A program made the translations under genes and the position numbers. From JBBKWQ01 sp037969115 (GTDB lineage Bacteria; Actinomycetota; Acidimicrobiia; Acidimicrobiales; Ilumatobacteraceae): a stretch of DNA of 11,098 bases. Shown here in pieces: positions 1-5,427 of this stretch. How positions within the stretch are numbered: the first letter of the stretch is position 1; each line of letters opens with the position of its first letter. Where the stretch lies: NCBI GenBank assembly GCA_037969115.1, contig JBBKWQ010000285.1, positions 1 to 11,098 of the forward strand. Direction: 5' to 3'. Under the pieces are notes generated by a model, which searched no databases, was not told where the DNA came from, and saw only the letters and a program-made list of their open reading frames with translations.

Positions 1-6
1 GCGGTC

Positions 7-19
7 GGCTCCCCGAGCC
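7..19. other. Short GC-rich hairpin after the binding-protein gene
   Basis: GGCTC and GAGCC flank a 3-base loop about 20 bases beyond the stop codon of the substrate-binding gene. No T-run follows within the window. It could be a partial-readthrough hairpin between operon genes or chance. Confidence 0.2.
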
Positions 20-39
20 CGTCGATCAGATGGAAGGAA

Positions 40-1521
40 TCAGCCGTCGCCGAAGAGCAGGTTGTACTCGTCGAGGAGCACTTGGGCATCATCCTGGGCC
101 GATGCCAGCCGTTCGGCCGGATCGTCGCCGTTCACGAGCACCGCTTCGATTGCTTCGGTGATCACGTCGCGGATGGCAACGAAGTTGCCGATCAGCGCGC
201 CCTTCGTGGCCGGAGTGTCAGGCGAAGCAGCCAGCTGCTCACTGGCGATCCGCTGGTTCGGATTGTCGTCGTACCAGCCTTCAGCCTCGAGCGTCGAGAT
301 TGCCGCTTCGGTGATCGGGATGTACCCGGTCGTCTGGTGCCACGACGCAGCATTTTCGGGGTTCGACAGGAAGTTCACCCAGGCGATCGCGCCATCTTGG
401 GTCTGCTCGTCGAGCCCGTTGATCACCCAGTTCGTCGCGCCGCCGATGAGGGCGCCGCCGCCACTGGCGTCGGCGTTGCGGGGCAGCAATGCAGCCTCGA
501 CATCGAAGCCGCCGGTGACGCCTTCTTCGGTGAGTGCGGTCGTGTCGGACGACGAATAGAGCAGGTACGGGACGTTCTGCGCTGCGAAGAGGTCATACGT
601 ACCGGTCCAGTCTCGTTGGGTGCCGGTGTAGGTGTAGAAGCCCTGATCGGCCATGCCCTTCCACCAGGTGACGTAGTCGACCATGGCCTCGGAGTTGATG
701 AACACCTCGTCGGCGCGCCCCGAGCGACCGTTGTCGTTGTTGGCCAGCAGTGCGCCCTGCAGGGCGATGTCCTGCTCGACGAACCAGCTGTGGTTCGGCC
801 AGGTGACGCACGAATCGGTTGCAGCGTCAGATGCCATGAACGTTGCACACGCGGCCTCCAGTTCCTGCCACGTGGTGGGCGTACCTTCGACACCCGCGGC
901 GTCAAGCAGTGTCCGGTTCAGGAACATGATCGCCGAGGACGTATTCCACGGCATCGAGGTGTATGACCCATCGAGTTGGTAGTAGGTCGCAGCGGCGCTG
1001 ACGACGTCGTCGAGGACGATCGGCACGCCGGCGACTTCGGTCCGCCCGTCGATGATCGCTTCGAGGTCGGCAAACACGGGCTCTCCGTCGTTCGAGATCG
1101 CGTCACGGGCTTCCTGGGTCGCCGCTTCGAAAAAGTGGACGACTGCAGGCGGCTCGCCGGTGTTGATTGCCTGGACGGCAGCTTCGAAGGCGTCGTTGTA
1201 ACTGGCGAAGCCAGTGATTTGAACCGTGTAGCCGTCGACCTGCTCGTTGAATGCTGCTGCGACTTCGTTGGTCCAGTCGAGGCGGTAGTCCTCAAAGGCG
1301 ATCCACACCGGGATCACGACATCATCGCCTGTGGCCTCGGCTGTTGTCTCCTCGGTTGGCTCTTCAGCTGTTGTCTCCTCGGTTGGCTCTTCGGCTGTTG
1401 TCTCCTCGGTCGTTGACTCCTCGCCGTCGGCCGAGTCGTCGTCGCTGCCACAGGCAGCAAAGACCAGAGAGGCTGAAAGTGCTAATGCCACGAAGCGTCG
1501 GCTCCGTCGTTGTTCACGCAT
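40..1521 (-). CDS. Carbohydrate ABC transporter substrate-binding lipoprotein (family 1, UgpB-like)
   Basis: This is the extracellular solute-binding component of an ABC importer, probably for a sugar or glycerol-phosphate-type substrate, anchored to the outer face of the membrane. I start it at the ATG at 1519-1521, giving 493 residues. An AAAGGGAA ribosome site lies just upstream, and the next residues form a lipoprotein signal (MREQRRSRRF, a hydrophobic stretch, then FAAC with Cys24). A longer in-frame start at 1644 only adds a non-signal leader. Residues about 30-64 are an acidic Thr/Glu/Pro linker, typical of actinobacterial surface lipoproteins. Family 1 marks include SMPWNTSS (about 189-196), GGATNWVING (about 360-369) and TGYIPITEA (about 398-406), which resemble the corresponding UgpB/MalE segments. 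Length fits the family. Permease and ATPase genes are not visible and would lie beyond position 1. The substrate cannot be told from sequence. Confidence 0.93.
   Translation of the reverse strand: MREQRRSRRFVALALSASLVFAACGSDDDSADGEESTTEETTAEEPTEETTAEEPTEETTAEATGDDVVIPVWIAFEDYRLDWTNEVAAAFNEQVDGYTVQITGFASYNDAFEAAVQAINTGEPPAVVHFFEAATQEARDAISNDGEPVFADLEAIIDGRTEVAGVPIVLDDVVSAAATYYQLDGSYTSMPWNTSSAIMFLNRTLLDAAGVEGTPTTWQELEAACATFMASDAATDSCVTWPNHSWFVEQDIALQGALLANNDNGRSGRADEVFINSEAMVDYVTWWKGMADQGFYTYTGTQRDWTGTYDLFAAQNVPYLLYSSSDTTALTEEGVTGGFDVEAALLPRNADASGGGALIGGATNWVINGLDEQTQDGAIAWVNFLSNPENAASWHQTTGYIPITEAAISTLEAEGWYDDNPNQRIASEQLAASPDTPATKGALIGNFVAIRDVITEAIEAVLVNGDDPAERLASAQDDAQVLLDEYNLLFGDG
1339..1410 (-). 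repeat. 27-bp tandem repeat encoding a TTAEEPTEE linker
   Basis: About 2.7 copies of a 27-base unit (1339-1365, 1366-1392, partial 1393-1410) encode repeated Thr-Thr-Ala-Glu-Glu-Pro-Thr-Glu-Glu in the flexible linker behind the lipidated cysteine of the binding protein. The copies are nearly identical at the DNA level, so the linker can probably change length by slippage without altering the folded domain. Confidence 0.85.
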
Positions 1522-1599
1522 TGTGTTCCCTTTCGGTGTGGGGTTGGGTATGGGAGAGCCGCGACCCAAGCGGCCCAGTTTGAAGAAGCATAAACGCAT

Positions 1600-1628
1600 G
1601 TGAACGATCACTGAGAACCGACGTTCAC
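1600..1628. promoter_or_regulatory. Candidate operator dyad upstream of the binding-protein gene
   Basis: GTGAACG (1600-1606) and CGTTCAC (1622-1628) form a perfect 7-bp inverted repeat with a 15-bp spacer, 79-107 bp before the start codon. The left half extends to GTGAACGATCAC, which is itself nearly palindromic, and CGATCA follows both half-sites. Sugar-uptake operons are commonly governed by LacI- or GntR-type repressors that bind such dyads. No regulator gene is in the window and no convincing -35/-10 pair was found, so the role is inferred. Confidence 0.4.
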
Positions 1629-1802
1629 GATCAGGCGTCCTCAACCGGTTATCGCAAGCCCGTCGAGGTGTCTTCGCCGGGGAGATCCACCGCTACCTCA
1701 ACGTCGGCTCGAACCCGTCAAGCTGACCGATGCCTTCTCCGGCCGAACGAGCGCAGTGGCTTCGTGAGCGGACAGTCGTCGTTGGCGGTGTTCGGGACGG
1801 CG

Positions 1803-2222
1803 TCAGTCGTGGTCACCGGGACCGGACCACGTCCAGTCCGAGCAGACTTCCTCGCCGTCGGGGATGTCGCGGACGTCGATGATCGCGGCGTCGTCCGGTT
1901 GTGACGCCACGACGAAATCGCCCACCTCGACGCAGGTCTGTGAATACTCGACGTCGTCGCTCGGGGGAGCTTCCGTCCACCCGGAGGAGGCGACCCGCAT
2001 TTCGATCGTCACGCCGTCGGGAGAGTACGGCTCGCGGCGAGCCACCCACACCGTTTCGTCGGTGTCGTTTCGGAAGTACTTCGACCCGTCGTCCTCGAAA
2101 CAGCTGACGCACGTCGCGAGCAAGACTCCGGAGAAGACAAGACGCCGAAGGGTGCGTGTGTTCGCGACGTTGATCGAGGTGGTCACGACGAGCCGGCGAC
2201 CGCGAGCGAGGGGGGTCGCCAT
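1803..2222 (-). CDS. Small secreted lipoprotein-like protein of unknown function
   Basis: I do not recognise the family. The ATG at 2220-2222 gives 139 residues. A GTG at 2184-2186 (residue 13) would give a more normal signal-peptide length and may be the true start; neither has a strong ribosome site. Basic residues (TRTLRR) precede a hydrophobic stretch ending ATCVSC, so export with lipidation at Cys41 is likely, although the position -3 residue is not the usual Leu. The mature part is about 100 residues, acidic and rich in Trp, Ser and Asp, with two more cysteines (97 and 127) that could form a disulfide. Segments such as FRNDTDETVWVARREPYSPD look like beta strands of a small extracellular domain. 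The coding frame ends cleanly in TGA. Its upstream side is bordered by a transposase remnant, so its original promoter may have been replaced. Confidence 0.6.
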   Translation of the reverse strand: MATPLARGRRLVVTTSINVANTRTLRRLVFSGVLLATCVSCFEDDGSKYFRNDTDETVWVARREPYSPDGVTIEMRVASSGWTEAPPSDDVEYSQTCVEVGDFVVASQPDDAAIIDVRDIPDGEEVCSDWTWSGPGDHD

Positions 2223-2261
2223 GGCGTCCATGATGCCAGGGTCACCGCTCTCGACGCAGGC

Positions 2262-2576
2262 GCACTCCGACCCAAAGCCGAACCAGATAACGACAACCAC
2301 CCCAACAGCGAGTTCCGGATCCGTCACGACCGCATCCACAACGGGCGCGTCAGCCTCCGCGTCGACGGCCACATGCACCACATCGGCCTCGGCCGAACCC
2401 TCGACGGAACCCGCATCATCCTGCTCATCCACGGCTACGACATTCGCGTCATCCACGCCGCCACCGGCGAAATCATCCGCACCCTCACCATCAACCCCAG
2501 CAAGCGATATCACGGCACCGGACGACCACCAGGCGGACCCAAAGGACCCCGAAAAATCCAACGATCCGGACCATGA
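2262..2576 (+). pseudogene. C-terminal remnant of an IS481-family (DDE) transposase
   Basis: The frame beginning LRPKAEP and continuing FRIRHDRIHNGRVSLRVDG, HHIGLGRTLDGTRIILLI, DIRVIHAATGEIIRTLTI and NPSKRYHG matches the C-terminal tail typical of actinobacterial IS481-type integrase-core transposases, which reads roughly R(V/I)RHD+(I/V)....V(T/S)LR..G..HHIG.GR...GTR..LL...D.R(V/I)..A.TGE..R.LT..P. About 104 codons remain, ending at TGA (2574-2576). The whole N-terminal helix-turn-helix and the DDE catalytic core, roughly two thirds of a normal protein, are missing; the reading upstream of 2262 no longer resembles the family. It is therefore a dead fragment. It runs opposite to the neighbouring lipoprotein gene and ends shortly before the element's probable terminal repeat. 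Confidence 0.8.
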
Positions 2577-2589
2577 TGCAGGTCCGGAC

Positions 2590-2615
2590 CGTTTCCGATG
2601 TCCCGCGACATCACA
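2590..2615. mobile_element. Probable right terminal repeat of the IS481-type element
   Basis: The sequence 14-39 bases past the transposase stop contains GATGTCCCGCGACATC followed by ACA. Read inward on the minus strand it starts TGTGATGTCGCGGGACATCG. Ends starting TGTGATGTC with a GATGTC/GACATC stem are what I recall for actinobacterial IS481 members. The matching left end was not found, consistent with loss of the left two thirds of the element. The end lies directly against the CCA of the tRNA-like sequence. Confidence 0.6.
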
Positions 2616-2690
<75 letters not shown>

Positions 2691-2776
2691 TGAGCAGCAG
2701 AAACGTGTTCTGAGCTGGTGGTTAGCGGAATGATTGCGACACCGATGATACCCGACATTCACCTCTGTTGTCCGTT

Positions 2777-2798
2777 GTTGGGGGCACGTTGGGGGCAC
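2777..2798. repeat. Perfect tandem duplication of GTTGGGGGCAC
   Basis: Two abutting copies of the 11-mer (2777-2787 and 2788-2798) lie 87 bp from the tRNA-like sequence. Short direct repeats near a tRNA 3' half are typical of arm-binding sites for tyrosine integrases, so these may mark the element side of an att region. No integrase gene is visible to confirm this. Confidence 0.5.
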
Positions 2799-3258
2799 GA
2801 GGATGCGTTTCCTGATCGTCGCGGATCGAGGGTGCTCCGTGGTTTCAATCTCGGAGATGTCGTAGCGGTGTTCGGGGCTGTCGAGCGCTTGTTCGACGAG
2901 CCTTCTCAGTTTCCCGGGAACGAACATTTCGTCCGGTGGGTATTGCCACCAGTCGGTCTCGGGAAGCGGGACGGGGCACCCTGAGGCTTCCCGTCGAGGT
3001 GATTGACGAGATGGGTTCGGTCGATCCAGACGAACTCGAGGGATTGGCGGTGAATCGGCCTGATTGAACTCACGTTGAGAGTCAGGGTGCGGTCTCATTT
3101 GACGATCGGCATCTGAGGCGTGCATCTCTGGCAAGGGACCCGTTCCGACCGTTTGTACGTGGCCAACGATTCCTTTGTGCTGGCTTGGCCGAAGTACCCC
3201 GGCGAGCACCTGGACGCGGGTCGAGCACGTCCACGACGAAGCGACATCCGAGGCTGGG
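2799..3258. other. 460-bp stretch with gene fragments only
   Basis: No complete gene is supported. On the minus strand three short coding-like pieces can be seen in different frames. One runs from about 2981 to 2799 (GCPVPLPETDWWQYPPDEMF, then GKLRRLVEQALDSPEHRYDI). A second lies around 3050-2980 (EFVWIDRTHLVNHLDGKP). A third runs from about 3210 to 3095 (YFGQASTKESLATYKRSE, then PCQRCTPQMPIVK and a stop, with a CxxC motif). None has a credible start codon. I read the stretch as decayed coding DNA next to the att/IS scar. I cannot assign families to the fragments. Confidence 0.4.
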
Positions 3259-3924
3259 TCACATCGACACGATGAGTGTTTCGACGGGAGTCGCGAGTTC
3301 GAACGCTGAGATTGGCAGGATCCCGCCAAGACGCCTGCATTCCCGTGCGGCCTGACTCTTTGAGCCCGGATTCCCTGCTGAGAGATCCTCCACGACGTTC
3401 GCCAGCGGGATCTGGTCGAAGCGCCGTCGAATCGCCTCAAAGCTCGGTCCGAACGACGTCGCCGCAACAACGCGACGGATGCCCCGGCCGGACGGCGCAG
3501 GCTGATGCAGATCAGCGCCGAACAACTCCCTGAAACGACTGCTGAGAGAGGCAACCTCACCAGATGAGACCTCCGAGCGGCCGTGGTCACCCCGAAGGCA
3601 CTCCTCGTGGGCCCGTTCGACGAGCTCGGGTGCGGCGGTTCGTGAAATGCACACCGCCCGATGCGTCACCTGACACAAGACCGCCCATGCCGGCTTGCGG
3701 CCCGGAACCGCAACCTTCAACTCGATGGCGACGAGCCGACCAGCCTTGTCCATCGCCAAGAAGTCGATCGAGGGCTCGTTCCACCGCATCAACGCGTCGT
3801 TGATCGCCCAGGACGGAACCATGAGTTCCCAGGCAACCAGCAACAGATCCTCATCAGCGAGACCGATGCCACGATCCAACCAACGCTTCGTCAACTCCTG
3901 TTGGAGCACCCATTCGTTCACCAC
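3259..3924 (-). CDS. PD-(D/E)XK nuclease-like protein
   Basis: A 221-residue protein, probably cytoplasmic: no signal peptide or membrane segment is seen. Residues 47-70 carry the restriction-endonuclease-fold signature: Glu50, then IDFLAMD with Asp54, a turn (KAGR), and VAIELK with Glu68-x-Lys70. Gln85 follows in AVLCQVTHRAV. That D-(13)-ExK spacing on two adjacent strands is the metal-binding core of PD-(D/E)XK nucleases. The local sequence is like the catalytic half of NucS/DUF91-type and other small endonuclease-like proteins, but the rest does not match NucS to my eye. The start codon is GTG (3922-3924), followed by a second GTG. The C-terminal 60 residues are not recognised, and the protein could be slightly shortened because decayed sequence begins directly after its TGA. 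It is divergent from the EEP gene, 138 bp away. DNA-cleaving activity is inferred; target and role are unknown. Confidence 0.75.
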   Translation of the reverse strand: MVNEWVLQQELTKRWLDRGIGLADEDLLLVAWELMVPSWAINDALMRWNEPSIDFLAMDKAGRLVAIELKVAVPGRKPAWAVLCQVTHRAVCISRTAAPELVERAHEECLRGDHGRSEVSSGEVASLSSRFRELFGADLHQPAPSGRGIRRVVAATSFGPSFEAIRRRFDQIPLANVVEDLSAGNPGSKSQAARECRRLGGILPISAFELATPVETLIVSM

Positions 3925-4062
3925 TCCACACTGACACGTCCTCGTTCAGACACCGGCACCACCGGATTTCCGCGAAAGTCCCTCGCTGACCACTGCGAAC
4001 GGGAGGCCTCCGCCGCACGCGAGCCGATCGGGCGATGCACCGGGTGCAGTAGCGTTTGCCTG
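3925..4062. promoter_or_regulatory. Divergent intergenic region between two nuclease-like genes
   Basis: These 138 bases separate two genes that both begin with GTG and point away from each other, so both promoters should lie here. I see no convincing -35/-10 pair or operator on either strand, and neither gene has a strong Shine-Dalgarno. GAGGAC on the minus strand, about 20 bases before the nuclease-like start, is too far away to be decisive. Confidence 0.35.
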
Positions 4063-4734
4063 GTGAAGCTCATTGCTTGGAACACGCTTGCTCGGGTGGA
4101 CCCGACGTCACCGCATCTCGCGGACCTACGTCCTGATGTGGCGGTCCTTCCGGAATGGGGCACTATCCCGATGCCGCCTCCGGCGTCGGCGACCTCATTC
4201 GTGGAGTTTGGAGAGCAGCACAAGCGAGGGCTCGCCGTTGCAGCCTGGGGCGACTGGTCCGTCAGCGCTCCAGAGCTTCCCGAGATCAACGGTGGCGTCC
4301 TCGGTGGTGTCCAGGTCGACGGACCAGCACCGTTTCGCCTGATCGCAGTCTGGGCATATCTCTCGGGATCACCGAAGGTGAACCCGGTCATCGAAGCGCT
4401 CGACGCGTGGGCCGACTGGACGTCGGACATGCCGCTGGTCGTTGCGGGCGACTTCAACACTGGCGGGTCGTGGCAAGACATCCGGACCGGTCCAATGTCG
4501 CACTTCCCGATCGTCGACCAATTGGCGTCGCTTGGACTCCATTCCGCCTATCACGCAAATCGAGAAATCGAACAAGGCGTCGATGAGGAACCGACCCACT
4601 GGCACAGCAGCGGCGGAACGTTCATGATCGATCACGTGTTCACTCCCCAGACCTGGGCCATCAACTCAGTAACGATCGGTCATCGCGGCCGATCCGACCA
4701 CGCACCGATCATCGTCGACACCGAACCCACGTAG
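4063..4734 (+). CDS. Endonuclease/exonuclease/phosphatase (EEP) family hydrolase
   Basis: A 223-residue metal-dependent phosphodiesterase of the EEP (DNase I/exonuclease III) fold. The expected motifs appear in order: AWNT with Asn7, LPEW with Glu31, AGDFN with Asp130 and Asn132, IDHVF with Asp190-His191, and SDHAPI with Asp212-His213. These match the metal-binding and catalytic Asn, Glu, Asp-Asn and Asp-His set of the family. I chose the GTG at 4063 because it yields MKLIAWNT, the usual first beta strand directly at the N-terminus. Upstream in-frame codons lie opposite the neighbouring gene and read as non-protein. Length is close to compact family members. No signal peptide is visible, so a cytoplasmic enzyme is expected. 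The substrate (DNA, RNA, nucleotide or phospho-sugar) cannot be predicted. It is divergent from a PD-(D/E)XK-type gene. Confidence 0.85.
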   Translation: MKLIAWNTLARVDPTSPHLADLRPDVAVLPEWGTIPMPPPASATSFVEFGEQHKRGLAVAAWGDWSVSAPELPEINGGVLGGVQVDGPAPFRLIAVWAYLSGSPKVNPVIEALDAWADWTSDMPLVVAGDFNTGGSWQDIRTGPMSHFPIVDQLASLGLHSAYHANREIEQGVDEEPTHWHSSGGTFMIDHVFTPQTWAINSVTIGHRGRSDHAPIIVDTEPT

Positions 4735-4738
4735 CGAA

Positions 4739-4888
4739 TCAGATCGCGTCCCGCTCCTGAGACAAGTCACCCAAGTCCGATAGCGGATCCCGATCTGAAA
4801 TGGCCGCCTGGATCTCGTCGAACCGGACCGGCTTCGCATCGATGCCGAACGAGCCCGCCCACTCCGGGACGACGCGCGATGTCCTGAT
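4739..4888 (-). pseudogene. Short C-terminal coding remnant, family unknown
   Basis: Directly after the stop of the oxidoreductase remnant, and in the same frame, the minus strand reads on without interruption as about 49 residues, including VVPEWAGSFGIDAKPVRF and ISDRDPLSDLGDLSQERDAI, to a TGA at 4741-4739. The acidic, helix-like composition looks like the tail of a real protein, but there is no start codon and no upstream part. It ends 4 bp from the convergent stop of the EEP gene. It could be chance open frame. Confidence 0.3.
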
Positions 4889-5425
4889 TCAGCGGGCGTC
4901 CCGCCAGGCCACCAGCTCGCTCACCGGTCCGAGGTCGTAATCGGGACCATTGACCCCGACGGTGATCTGGCCGACGCCAGCCTCGACCAGGGCTTCGGCC
5001 GCTTCGAGACCGTTGCCGTCCAGCGCGACGGAGCGCTCGATCGCGGCGGGGTCGGTTCCCTCCTTCGCACACCAGTCGTCGAGGATGGCGCTTTTTCGGA
5101 CGAAGGTCTCCAGGTCGCCGAAGCTGTGCCAGATATCGGCGTGACGGGCGGCGTAGCGGAGTGTCTTGGTCTCGCCACCGCCGCCGATGAGGATCGGAAT
5201 GTCGCGGGTCGGTGCTGGATCGAGGGCGGCGAGACGGCTCTCGATCCGGGGGAGGGATTCCTCGAGCCGATCGAGGCGCCAGCCCGCCGTACCGAACTCG
5301 TAGCCGTACTCGCTGTAGTCCTTCTCGAACCAGCCCGAGCCGATGCCGAGGATCAGACGGCCACCCGAGATGTGGTCGACCGTTCGGGCCATGTCGGCCA
5401 GCAGGTCGGGATTGCGGTACCGATT
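4889..5425 (-). pseudogene. 5'-truncated F420-type luciferase-like oxidoreductase
   Basis: The 178 residues that remain are the C-terminal part of a luciferase-like monooxygenase (LLM class, F420-dependent type, TIGR03560-like as I recall it). They begin RYRNPDLLADMARTVDHISG and continue with GRLILGIGSGWFEKDYSEYG, DIPILIGGGGETKTLRYAAR, HADIWHSFGDLETFVRKS and a normal C-terminus ending in WRDAR. Intact relatives are about 290-300 residues, so the first 110 or so, including the start and part of the barrel, are missing. Family resemblance stops at about 5425, 2 bp from the stop codon of the giant gene on the same strand. Beyond that the frame is only an alternate reading of the giant gene. An internal ATG at 5392 could permit translation, but a functional barrel is not expected. 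Confidence 0.8.
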
Positions 5426-5427
5426 CC

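Noticed and set aside
1522..1644. Longer N-terminus for the substrate-binding protein (ATG at 1644)
   Set aside because: The extra 41 residues do not form a signal and would bury the lipoprotein signal; the ribosome site fits the ATG at 1521.
1637..1726. Plus-strand reading VFAGEIHRYLNVGSNPSS followed by a stop
   Set aside because: About 29 codons without a start or recognisable family; too short to separate from chance, though it could be a gene-end fragment.
3661..4062. Upstream extension of the EEP gene
   Set aside because: The frame is open but antisense to the nuclease-like gene and has no EEP resemblance; the family begins at MKLIAWNT.
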